NCBI GenBank assembly: GCA_013205155.1
Contig: JABMMT010000314.1
Span: 1-5,180 of the forward strand
From: Betaproteobacteria bacterium
Lineage (GTDB): Bacteria > Pseudomonadota > Gammaproteobacteria > Burkholderiales > Burkholderiaceae
DNA: 5,180 bases
Reading direction: 5' to 3'
Shown piece after piece: positions 1 through 4,903 of the stretch (the stretch's first letter is position 1; every line of letters begins with the position of its first letter). The position numbers and the translations under genes were made by a program. The notes beneath the pieces were generated by a model that searched no databases, had not been told where the DNA came from, and was given only the letters and a program-made list of their open reading frames with translations.

Positions 1-62
1 GGAATATGTTTCCTTGATCCGAACTTTTGTTACGGTTTCTAACTGCTGATTGGTGGTTGAGT

Positions 63-77
63 GCCTCGTCTTGAGGC
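63..77 (+). promoter_or_regulatory. Small hairpin just before the lipoprotein ribosome binding site
   Basis: GCCTC at 63-67 pairs perfectly with GAGGC at 73-77 around a 5-base loop, four bases before the AAAGGA ribosome binding site (81-86) of the lipoprotein gene. It lacks a T tract, so it is not an intrinsic terminator. It may stabilise the mRNA leader or modulate ribosome access; a 5-bp stem can also arise by chance. Confidence 0.25.
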
Positions 78-93
78 TTAAAAGGACTGCGAT

Positions 94-444
94 ATGAAAA
101 AGAAACTACTAGTACTGCTATTTTCGCTAACATCCTTAGCTCTAGTGTCTTGCGGTGGTGGTAATGATGGCGCTTCTACGGGAACTCCAGTGGTAGCACA
201 GGCGACTCTTTTTAATCCGACTGCAAATGGTGGGTGTGGGAATAGTACGAATCTTGGTGGAAGTGGGGAGACCTTAACTGCTACTCAGTTCACTGCTTGT
301 AGCAACGCTTTAATTGCTGCGACTACTGTGAACCAGTGCATTGCATTGGGAGGAACATGTGGTCAACCTTACTATGGTTGCTGGGGAGGATGGCTAGCCT
401 ATCCTGGGGCTAATTGTTATGCAGGTACTACTGGTGCAAACTAG
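94..444 (+). CDS. Small cysteine-rich lipoprotein of unknown function
   Basis: The product has 116 residues. It starts with a lipoprotein signal: KKK at 2-4, a hydrophobic stretch at 5-18, and a lipobox L-V-S-C with the lipidated cysteine at 20, followed by a flexible GGGNDG linker. The protein should therefore be exported, lipid-modified and anchored in a membrane of the periplasm side. The start is supported by AAAGGA at 81-86, seven bases before the ATG. The mature part is Gly/Thr/Ser/Asn-rich and has six further cysteines (48, 69, 82, 89, 96, 108), an even number that could form three disulfides in the periplasm. The C-terminal third (GGTCGQPYYGCWGGW, then NCYAG) is aromatic and glycine-rich. 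I do not recognise the family and see no catalytic motif. It is a single-gene unit, closed by the terminator at 517-538. The gene call is firm; the function is unknown. Confidence 0.88.
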   Translation: MKKKLLVLLFSLTSLALVSCGGGNDGASTGTPVVAQATLFNPTANGGCGNSTNLGGSGETLTATQFTACSNALIAATTVNQCIALGGTCGQPYYGCWGGWLAYPGANCYAGTTGAN

Positions 445-516
445 TTTGCTATTAGCAGCACCCTTATTTAGTATCTTGTAGTAGATACTCTACTCACAGC
501 TAGCCCTAACTACCAG

Positions 517-538
517 CCACTCTTCGGAGTGGTTTTTT
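517..538 (+). terminator. Intrinsic terminator with UUCG tetraloop
   Basis: CCACTC (517-522) and GAGTGG (527-532) form a perfect 6-bp stem around TTCG, followed at once by six T residues (533-538). C(UUCG)G is an unusually stable RNA tetraloop. An A-T pair and a G-T wobble can extend the stem outward into the T tract. It lies 72 bases after the lipoprotein stop and ends that transcript. Confidence 0.92.
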
Positions 539-570
539 ATTGGCTCCAAATAGAGTCTTACGTAATGGAG

Positions 571-630
571 AAGTAGGGGGTGGGCATTAAGAAACCCAGA
601 TCTACTTAACCCACTGTACCCGTACCCCCT
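571..630. repeat. G-rich/C-rich inverted repeats with alternative pairings
   Basis: AGGGGGT (575-581) is the exact complement of ACCCCCT (624-630). A competing pairing joins AAGTAG (571-576) to CTACTT (602-607), with GGG (582-584) able to meet CCC at 595-597 inside it. The two folds share bases and cannot coexist. The segment lies between the first terminator and the porin-like gene, with no supported gene. It could be a folded RNA leader, a relic, or chance in a G/C-run-rich spot. Confidence 0.35.
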
Positions 631-690
631 TAATCGACCGCTTCACTGCGCCAGCCTATACATAGTATTTTGCTCATGCAACCTTGAAAT

Positions 691-709
691 TTTCACCGAT
701 CTAGTGAAA
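691..709. promoter_or_regulatory. Operator-like inverted repeat TTTCAC-N7-GTGAAA
   Basis: TTTCAC (691-696) and GTGAAA (704-709) are perfect 6-bp arms separated by 7 bases. It lies about 30 bases upstream of the candidate -10 element of the outer-membrane protein gene, where an activator or repressor dimer could bind. No regulator family is assigned; the site is proposed from symmetry and position only. Confidence 0.3.
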
Positions 710-736
710 TTCCGTCTTTTCTTCATCTTTTGCCTA

Positions 737-745
737 TGCTACGAT
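737..745 (+). promoter_or_regulatory. Candidate extended -10 promoter of the outer-membrane protein gene
   Basis: TGCTACGAT (737-745) reads as an extended -10 element: TGn followed by TACGAT, which matches TATAAT at 4 of 6 positions. The bases 17 upstream (717-722) are T-rich but a poor -35 box, as tolerated by extended -10 promoters. Transcription would start near 752, about 45 bases before the ATG at 797, right at the palindrome 751-765. This is a prediction by inspection. Confidence 0.35.
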
Positions 746-750
746 TTCAT

Positions 751-765
751 TGTGGATTTTCCACA
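751..765. promoter_or_regulatory. Palindrome at the predicted start of the outer-membrane protein mRNA
   Basis: TGTGGATTTTCCACA consists of TGTGGA (751-756) and TCCACA (760-765) around three T residues. It is bracketed by a direct repeat TTTCATT (745-751 and 766-772) and by an outer inverted pair GATTT (743-747) and AAATC (773-777). Overlapping the predicted transcription start, it could be an operator or a 5'-leader hairpin that stabilises the mRNA. Without a T tract directly after the stem it is not a convincing terminator. Confidence 0.4.
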
Positions 766-796
766 TTTCATTAAATCAATAATTTAGGAATCGTCC

Positions 797-1624
797 ATGA
801 AATTCCCCCAAGGTTTTACTCTTGTTGTTTGGAGTGCAATCATTAGCGCAGTAACAGTTACATCTAATGCATATGCCCAAAGTGCCTTTGCTGGCTTTTA
901 TGGACAGGTTTCTACTGGCTATGAAAGCAATCAGTTGGGAAGTTTGAGTGGCTCATCAAATGCGACTCCCTATGCTAAATCTGACGTCGCCATTACTGGG
1001 TCTAGTCAAACCTTTGGTGGCGCTCCATTAGTCTTGGGGGCAGGGTACTACTGGAAAGCTAGCGATAAATGGTTAATTGGTCTTGGCGCAGATTATTCAG
1101 CATTAACGCAAACTAGTTCTAATATTCCATACAATAGATCTAATGCAGCAGGTAGTACAGTTATTCCAGCTGGCGAAACACTTACAAATAATGGTACAAC
1201 TTTACAACTATCTAATCGTTTTAATCTTTTCCTTACTCCTGCCTATGCAATTGATAAAGATAAATTGGTTTATTTGAAAGCTGGCTACAGTCAAGTAAGC
1301 ACACAATATAATCGAACTACTTCTTTAACTAGAACAACAGCAAATGGAGTCTCGACTATATCTACAGGTGTAGGGGGAAGTCAGTCCTCCAATCAAGGTG
1401 GCTACTTAATCGGACTAGGGTACAAGCAAATTATCACTAGTGGATTATATGGATTTGTGGAAGGTAACTACATGGGCTATAGCGCTCCTTCCTATTCATG
1501 GACTGGTAATAATGCTATAGAAAAAGCCTATAGCGCTACCACAATTCCTAGTAGAACCGTAACTGCTAGCTTTGCCAGCCTCAACTCCTTTCAGGCATTA
1601 ATTGGACTAGGTTATGCGTTTTAA
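797..1624 (+). CDS. Exported outer-membrane beta-barrel protein (small porin/opacity-like)
   Basis: The product has 275 residues. A Sec signal peptide (hydrophobic core about 7-22) ends in A-Y-A, with cleavage expected after Ala27, leaving about 248 residues. That suits a small barrel of roughly 8-10 strands. Alternating aromatic/hydrophobic strands are visible near 33-43, 78-100, 141-150, 157-165, 202-209, 217-228 and 264-275. The chain ends in LGYAF, with the terminal Phe that acts as the BAM assembly signal of Gram-negative outer-membrane proteins. Long Ser/Thr/Asn/Gly-rich stretches (about 46-72, 105-138, 172-200, 230-260) look like surface loops. AGGA at 786-789, seven bases before the ATG, supports the start. 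It is monocistronic, with a candidate promoter at 737-745 and a terminator at 1653-1675. The class is secure from architecture; pore function and substrate are not determined, and an adhesin or surface-antigen role is equally possible. Confidence 0.9.
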   Translation: MKFPQGFTLVVWSAIISAVTVTSNAYAQSAFAGFYGQVSTGYESNQLGSLSGSSNATPYAKSDVAITGSSQTFGGAPLVLGAGYYWKASDKWLIGLGADYSALTQTSSNIPYNRSNAAGSTVIPAGETLTNNGTTLQLSNRFNLFLTPAYAIDKDKLVYLKAGYSQVSTQYNRTTSLTRTTANGVSTISTGVGGSQSSNQGGYLIGLGYKQIITSGLYGFVEGNYMGYSAPSYSWTGNNAIEKAYSATTIPSRTVTASFASLNSFQALIGLGYAF

Positions 1625-1652
1625 GACGACATAGTCAGTTAATGCATGCCAG

Positions 1653-1675
1653 CCACTCTACGGAGTGGTTTTTTT
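1653..1675 (+). terminator. Intrinsic terminator with UACG tetraloop
   Basis: CCACTC (1653-1658) and GAGTGG (1663-1668) pair around TACG (a UNCG-class loop), followed by seven T residues (1669-1675). It lies 28 bases after the stop of the outer-membrane protein gene. The T tract runs into the stop codon of the convergent Cys/His-rich gene (1674-1676). On the minus strand no T tract follows the hairpin, so it is a plus-strand terminator, although the hairpin may also protect the 3' end of the opposing transcript. Confidence 0.92.
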
Positions 1676-2051
1676 ATTTCTTTTCTATCGTCCTCGAAAT
1701 TGCGATTGCCAGTTGTATTGGATCGCTTAAATTCAACTTAACATAACCCTTTGGTTTTCTGCCCTGAGTCCTAGTGGTACCCTCGGGGAACATCTTAATA
1801 TGATGCCCCAAGTCCTCCAAGAAATGCAGTTTGGTAGACGTTTGCTGATGTCGCTCTTTAGCCTGCTTTGTATCTCTGCCATGTTTAAACTGCGGATGAT
1901 TTTCCCCCGCCAATGTATTGCGAGATTTGTGGGCGCCATGCATGCGGCATGATTTACAACCATAGGCTGCTGGGTTCATGCATTGGAGACCAGTTCTTTT
2001 GCATTTCACAACGCATTGCGTAGCGCCTTTTTTAACTGAGGGGAGGGGCAT
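1674..2051 (-). CDS. Cys/His-rich phage-associated hypothetical protein (HGxxxxxxxxxxGxxHPxFKHG signature)
   Basis: From the ATG at 2051 the product has 125 residues. The N-terminal part has cysteines at 13, 17, 24, 32 and 35 and His38 (CKRTGLQC...CKSCRMHG), which looks like a small zinc-binding knuckle. Next comes the GENHPQFKHGRDTKQAK stretch (about 49-65), a signature I know from short hypothetical proteins of phages and integrated elements. The C-terminal half has a LEDLG segment (78-82) and a basic GRKPKG (97-102). A nucleic-acid-binding role is inferred, not known. An ATG at 2105 would add 18 residues but has only A-rich sequence before it, whereas GGAA (2059-2062) lies seven bases before the 2051 start and the conserved part begins soon after. 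The gene is convergent with the outer-membrane protein gene, with 49 bases between stops. Confidence 0.78.
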   Translation of the reverse strand: MPLPSVKKGATQCVVKCKRTGLQCMNPAAYGCKSCRMHGAHKSRNTLAGENHPQFKHGRDTKQAKERHQQTSTKLHFLEDLGHHIKMFPEGTTRTQGRKPKGYVKLNLSDPIQLAIAISRTIEKK

Positions 2052-2058
2052 CGCTAGA

Positions 2059-2062
2059 TTCC
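2059..2062 (-). promoter_or_regulatory. Ribosome binding site favouring the inner start of the Cys/His-rich gene
   Basis: On the minus strand CGGAA precedes the ATG at 2051 with seven bases between GGAA and the start codon. The outer ATG at 2105 is preceded by AAAAAGAAAA with no G-rich core. The site is only a partial match to AGGAGG, so the choice is moderate. Confidence 0.45.
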
Positions 2063-2160
2063 GATCATAAGTTACATCATGTGTAAGGGGTCTTTTGAAG
2101 ACCATTTTTCTTTTTAAACGCTTAACCTATGCAAACACCCCAACTATCAATTCTGTTCGT

Positions 2161-2189
2161 ATCAAGATATGCATGTCGCTATCCTTGAT
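2161..2189. repeat. Inverted repeat upstream of the Cys/His-rich gene
   Basis: ATCAAGATA (2161-2169) pairs with TATCCTTGAT (2180-2189) with a single bulged base, enclosing a 10-base loop. It lies about 55 bases upstream of the outer ATG at 2105, in the non-coding stretch 2106-2318, where an operator or a leader hairpin would fit. Its right arm overlaps the minus-oriented 9-base repeat array. Confidence 0.4.
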
Positions 2190-2221
2190 TTCTTGAGAAC
2201 CTTGCTAATCTTGAGTATCTT
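2178..2221 (-). repeat. Array of ~9-base AAG-headed repeats, minus orientation
   Basis: Read on the minus strand from 2221 downwards, consecutive units are AAGATACTC, AAGATTAGC, AAGGTTCTC, AAGAAATC (8 bases) and AAGGATAGC. Four of the five fit AAGRWWNKC. A further related word, AAGGATATTC, starts at 2240. The regular 9-9-9-8 spacing is seen directly. It could be a cluster of protein-binding sites (iteron-like) or, in one reading frame, a tripeptide repeat (KIL-KIS-KVL-KKS-RIA) in a doubtful short reading frame. Confidence 0.55.
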
Positions 2222-2318
2222 CATATGGGTGAATATCCTTAAATACATCCACATTCTTTCAAATAGTCTGAGATGAGGGTCGGTAAGGATATGGAAGATA
2301 AGCAAGGCACTCAAGATT
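2207..2318 (-). repeat. Nested inverted repeats able to form a 112-base hairpin
   Basis: Perfect pairs are AATCTTGAGT (2207-2216) with ACTCAAGATT (2309-2318), TATCTTC (2216-2222) with GAAGATA (2294-2300), and ATATCCTTA (2233-2241) with TAAGGATAT (2284-2292). These nest around a loop of about 42 bases. CCTTGCT (2200-2206) with AGCAAGG (2301-2307) is a further perfect pair that competes with the outermost one. On the minus strand the structure begins directly behind the stop codon of the 133-residue gene. It could be a folded 3' mRNA end, a small RNA, or a cruciform-capable DNA site. No T tract follows, so it is not an ordinary terminator. Confidence 0.5.
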
Positions 2319-2330
2319 TCAAAGATGTTC
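2285..2330 (+). repeat. Array of ~9-base AAG-headed repeats, plus orientation
   Basis: On the plus strand AAG recurs at 2285, 2295, 2304, 2313 and 2322 (spacing 10, 9, 9, 9). Units include AAGATAAGC, AAGGCACTC, AAGATTTCA and AAGATGTTC. They resemble the units of the oppositely oriented array at 2178-2221, for example AAGATAAGC against AAGATTAGC. The last units run into the 3' end of the 133-residue gene (its stop is at 2319-2321). A protein-binding array is the main idea; degenerate A-rich sequence is the alternative. Confidence 0.45.
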
Positions 2331-2720
2331 AACATACTCATTTGCCTTTTGCATTGCATCTTCGGCAGAACTTAACCAAACGCCTTTCACTAAACCCCCA
2401 TCGATTGAGATGTACCACCCGCCTGTTTTCGCTTGTTTTACAGTCGCTAATCCACCGCCAGCATTCCTATAAAAGCCGCCATTTTTTGCTGGACGCCATC
2501 CTAATTTGGGAGCTGGTGCAGCTAGGCTTTTGTCTCCATCAATAACCCATTTTTCCATTAGTGCTTGAGCCTCCTCGGGCTTATCAAAACTATCCCGTAA
2601 AAATTTGCCGTCATAGACTCCACTCCATTCACCATCTTTTCTTTTAAAGACAGTCATCAAATCATCTTTATCAATAACGTACACATAATTGCCATTACCA
2701 TTTTGGTTCCAATCAGACAT
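2319..2720 (-). CDS. Unrecognised 133-residue protein with an internal duplication
   Basis: I do not recognise a named family. The chain contains two similar units, about 21-59 and 91-130. At an exact offset of 70 residues L21, T23, V24, K28, G30, W32, D37 and G38 match L91, T93, V94, K98, G100, W102, D107 and G108. After a one-residue shift E49, A51 and V59 match E120, A122 and V130. Each unit reads as short beta strands (around W-x4-DG) followed by a helix, a layout like small DNA-binding beta-beta-beta-alpha folds such as AP2-type domains; this is only a resemblance. No signal peptide or membrane segment is seen. The ATG overlaps the end of the helicase gene by 8 bases and has a strong AAGGAG (2727-2732) inside that gene, so it is translationally coupled and probably works with element replication. 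Confidence 0.85.
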   Translation of the reverse strand: MSDWNQNGNGNYVYVIDKDDLMTVFKRKDGEWSGVYDGKFLRDSFDKPEEAQALMEKWVIDGDKSLAAPAPKLGWRPAKNGGFYRNAGGGLATVKQAKTGGWYISIDGGLVKGVWLSSAEDAMQKANEYVEHL

Positions 2721-4221
2721 GATTTTCTCCTTTCAAATGAGTAGATTTAGGGCTTATCTTGTTCAATGACCAGTACCAAGAGTCCCCAGTCTTTTGGGAT
2801 TTAATTTCCAACTCCTCCTTGGCTCTTTGTAAAGATGCTTTTGAAATACCTGCTTTTTTAGCAAGATCTTGTATTTCAAGGACAGGCTTTGATTTTTTGG
2901 ATAATTCTTCTTCTAAGAATTCTTTTGCTTCGTCAACTGCGCTAGGCTTAGCTTTTTTCTTAGATACCAAAAGTTCAGATACAGATCGCTCTGTAGCTTC
3001 TAGCCAAAAGATTTTGGAAGTTTTAATATCACCTGCAGGATTAGGAAATATCTTCTCAATGATTTCATATCCATAACCTCGCTTATCATCACCAATATTA
3101 TTTTTAACGGGTAGCATAAAACGGGTTTGTAAAGCTTCATCTTCACCGACTAGATAGGCAACTCGAGCTACTGCAATCCAAGCAGTTGTGCCATTAAAAC
3201 GCTGATGTGCGCCACCTTCGGTTCTTTTGTTCAAGTGAACAACTAATAATATAAAGGCGCCTGTTTCATTGGCTAGCTCTTGGAGTGGGGCTAATAGCCT
3301 TCTAACATCTGAATCTTTATAGGTATCAGTTTTCCCCCCAATATAGGCGTTTGGCGGATCAATAATAATTAGCCTAACATCGCCAAGTTCATGTGCCTTT
3401 TGTTTGAGAGTTTCTACATCTGTATCGAGCTGAAAATAGTCTATTTCCTTTTTAGCATTGCTGACGCCTTGTACGATATGTACTTTAGACAATACAGCGC
3501 CAGCCGCCTCCAGTCTTGGTCTGATGGTTCTAGCTGCATCATCTTCATTGGCAAGAATAATGACGCTACCAACATCTCTAAATGGCTTGTTATCGGGCGA
3601 TCCTTTGCCGCTGGTTGCTAGAGCCGCTAAGTTAATGGCAATCTGAGATTTACCCAGTCCTGGATTTCCTCCAATGACACCTAACATGCCCAGTGGGAAT
3701 ATATCCTGCACAAGCCACTCAATAGGTTCTGCTTTTACTTGATCAGCACTAATCGTAATAAGACCGATATTTTGCTTAGTGGATTTTGACTTTCCATTAG
3801 CCTGCCCATTATCAGGAAAATCTTTAGCACCTTGATATCCATACTGTTGTGCAAAGTGAAATAGGCTTCTATAAGTGATGCCCTTGCTTGGATCATAGCT
3901 ATTCCATACACCATCAAAGTCAATCTCATCAAATAGATCACCTTTTTCGCTATGTTCTAAGGCGATGTCTCTACCGCAAGCCCAACCCAAAGCTGCTATT
4001 GCCCAAACTTGATTGCGCCAATCTACTCGGTTGCCATGTTCATTCGGATCTGGGTCGATATGGCTGAGTATGCCTTTAAGGTACGATATATTTTCAAGCG
4101 TCTCTGGTATTACTGGCTGCACAAAAGTTGTTGCTTTAACCTTCTTTTCTAGTGGCGGTAGTTGGGCAAAGGCTTTTTGTAGTACGTTCTCAAATTCTTC
4201 GATGTGGATAAGCTTAGACAT
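2713..4221 (-). CDS. RepA-like replicative helicase/AAA ATPase with PriCT-2-like N-terminal domain
   Basis: The product has 502 residues. Residues about 46-130 (HIDPDPNEHGNRVDWRNQVW, then D-F-D-x-V-W and GITYRSLFHFAQQYGY) resemble the PriCT-2 domain that normally follows primase catalytic domains. A RecA-like ATPase core (about 165-360, AAA_25/RepA type) has a Walker A GGNPGLGKS at 184-192 with Lys191, a Walker B LIIIDPP with Asp288, His329 in LLVVHLNKR, and GTTAWIAVARVAYLV at 344-358. A basic linker (420-428) leads to a C-terminal winged-helix-like region (about 429-486: DEAKEFL, then AGISKASLQRAKEEL and a W-Y-W strand), as in phage and plasmid relatives. The inferred job is to unwind DNA at the element's origin as a hexameric ring in the cytoplasm. 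GAAGAGG (4228-4234) lies six bases before the ATG, which overlaps the primase gene by 8 bases. All ATPase motifs are intact. It could also be a primase-helicase accessory loader. Confidence 0.9.
   Translation of the reverse strand: MSKLIHIEEFENVLQKAFAQLPPLEKKVKATTFVQPVIPETLENISYLKGILSHIDPDPNEHGNRVDWRNQVWAIAALGWACGRDIALEHSEKGDLFDEIDFDGVWNSYDPSKGITYRSLFHFAQQYGYQGAKDFPDNGQANGKSKSTKQNIGLITISADQVKAEPIEWLVQDIFPLGMLGVIGGNPGLGKSQIAINLAALATSGKGSPDNKPFRDVGSVIILANEDDAARTIRPRLEAAGAVLSKVHIVQGVSNAKKEIDYFQLDTDVETLKQKAHELGDVRLIIIDPPNAYIGGKTDTYKDSDVRRLLAPLQELANETGAFILLVVHLNKRTEGGAHQRFNGTTAWIAVARVAYLVGEDEALQTRFMLPVKNNIGDDKRGYGYEIIEKIFPNPAGDIKTSKIFWLEATERSVSELLVSKKKAKPSAVDEAKEFLEEELSKKSKPVLEIQDLAKKAGISKASLQRAKEELEIKSQKTGDSWYWSLNKISPKSTHLKGENHV
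2727..2732 (-). promoter_or_regulatory. Strong ribosome binding site inside the helicase gene for the 133-residue gene
   Basis: AAGGAG on the minus strand lies in the last codons of the helicase gene, six bases before the ATG at 2720. It fixes the start of the 133-residue protein and, with the 8-base overlap ATGTCTGA (2713-2720), indicates coupled translation. Confidence 0.8.
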
Positions 4222-4810
4222 GGCTTACCTCTTCTACAAATCTTCCTTGAACAGGATTTTTAGGATCTCTAAAATTATTTGTCATTGGAATACGCATTAC
4301 TCGAGCAGTATCTGTCGTGACTTCACCATCCACATCCAAACCAAAGCTTTCCGCAATAGCTCTTAACATCAGAGCGTCTTTGAGCCATTCATCTGGTGAT
4401 AGGCGATGTTGGCTGCACCAAAAAACCTGAATACCGTGTCCCGACATATTGATATACGATGGCATCGGCATACTAAAGTTTTTAATAAAGGATAAAAAGT
4501 CTTTGAGTGCGTCATCAGGACTTGAGTATTTACCTCCACCGTGACTATCAATATCGAGCCACATTGAGCAAAGGCTTTTAACGCCTATCTTTTTTCTACC
4601 AGTTGTCTTGTCTGGGAAAGTACCCATGCTTACGTAGATATTGCATTCGTCTTGATAGCGCTGGATCAGCTTAATCAGTTCAGCTTTATCTTGAAAATAA
4701 AAATCACGCCAAACATGAGGTTTCCCAATGCTAAAAAAGCCTGCGCCTTCACGAACATCATTGAGCCATTGATCTAGCTCTTTTGGGATATGCGAGTTAA
4801 AATTGTGCAT
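4214..4810 (-). CDS. Archaeo-eukaryotic-type primase catalytic domain (RepB-like primase)
   Basis: The product has 198 residues. The three expected motifs are visible: motif I MWLDIDSHGGGKYSS with metal-binding Asp86 and Asp88; motif II SGHGIQVFWC with Ser123 and His125; and a C-terminal D-G-E-V-T-T-D-T-A-R-V-M-R-I-P-M-T-N-N-F stretch (161-180, with Asp167, Arg170 and Arg173), matching the usual pattern of arginine, proline and asparagine before R/K-D-P in these primases. It should make primers on element DNA. The chain stops just after the catalytic domain, and the PriCT-2-like part is in the next gene, so a common fused architecture is split here. The ATG at 4810 is preceded by AAAGGA (4821-4826) with a rather long 10-base gap. 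Its end overlaps the helicase gene by 8 bases. The final metal-binding position is not pinned down by eye. Confidence 0.85.
   Translation of the reverse strand: MHNFNSHIPKELDQWLNDVREGAGFFSIGKPHVWRDFYFQDKAELIKLIQRYQDECNIYVSMGTFPDKTTGRKKIGVKSLCSMWLDIDSHGGGKYSSPDDALKDFLSFIKNFSMPMPSYINMSGHGIQVFWCSQHRLSPDEWLKDALMLRAIAESFGLDVDGEVTTDTARVMRIPMTNNFRDPKNPVQGRFVEEVSHV
4228..4234 (-). promoter_or_regulatory. Ribosome binding site of the helicase gene inside the primase gene
   Basis: GAAGAGG on the minus strand lies six bases before the helicase ATG at 4221, within the last codons of the primase gene. Together with the overlap ATGTCTAA (4214-4221) it supports this start and coupled translation of the two replication proteins. 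Confidence 0.7.
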
Positions 4811-4855
4811 AATAAGTTAGTCCTTTAATTTCTTTAAACGGGGATTTTGGGGTTA

Positions 4856-4888
4856 GAGCCAAATTTGGATTGCAGTCCTTTTTGGCTC
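4856..4888. repeat. Inverted repeat between the AlpA-like gene and the primase gene
   Basis: GAGCCAAA (4856-4863) and TTTGGCTC (4881-4888) are perfect 8-base arms around 17 bases; a smaller palindrome CCAAATTTGG (4859-4868) overlaps the left arm. It occupies much of the 93-base gap between the two minus-strand genes. No T tract follows on the minus strand, so it is more likely an operator or an mRNA-processing or leader hairpin than a terminator. Binding by the neighbouring AlpA-like protein is a possible but untested explanation. Confidence 0.45.
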
Positions 4889-4903
4889 GTTTTGTTTGAG
4901 GGG

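Noticed and set aside
14..43. Possible promoter for the lipoprotein: TTGATC (14-19) and TCTAAC (38-43), 18 bases apart.
   Set aside because: Each box matches consensus at only 4 of 6 positions with a non-optimal spacer; matches of this quality are common by chance.
80..90. AAAAGGACTGC before the lipoprotein also occurs on the minus strand at 4873-4883.
   Set aside because: An 11-base match between two places in 5 kb on either strand is expected several times by chance, and part of it is just ribosome-binding-site sequence; not taken as an attachment-site pair.
1653..1675. Bidirectional terminator serving the convergent Cys/His-rich gene.
   Set aside because: On the minus strand the hairpin is followed by mixed sequence without a T tract, so only plus-strand termination is supported.
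2178..2330. CRISPR array as an explanation of the repeats.
   Set aside because: Units are about 9 bases, contiguous without spacers and degenerate, and no cas gene is near.
2162..2335. Short minus-strand reading frame after the 133-residue gene (starts overlapping its end; Leu/Ile-rich, then Lys-rich with a KIL-KIS-KVL tripeptide rhythm).
   Set aside because: No ribosome binding site, its start lies inside the previous gene in another frame, and its regularity is explained by the 9-base DNA repeats and inverted repeats. It is kept as a possible but unsupported small protein.
2273..2545. Plus-strand 90-codon frame.
   Set aside because: It is antisense to the supported 133-residue gene, with no ribosome binding site and no recognisable domain; a shadow frame.
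4013..4366. Plus-strand 117-codon frame across the primase-helicase junction.
   Set aside because: It runs antisense to two genes with clear conserved motifs, and its translation has no domain features.
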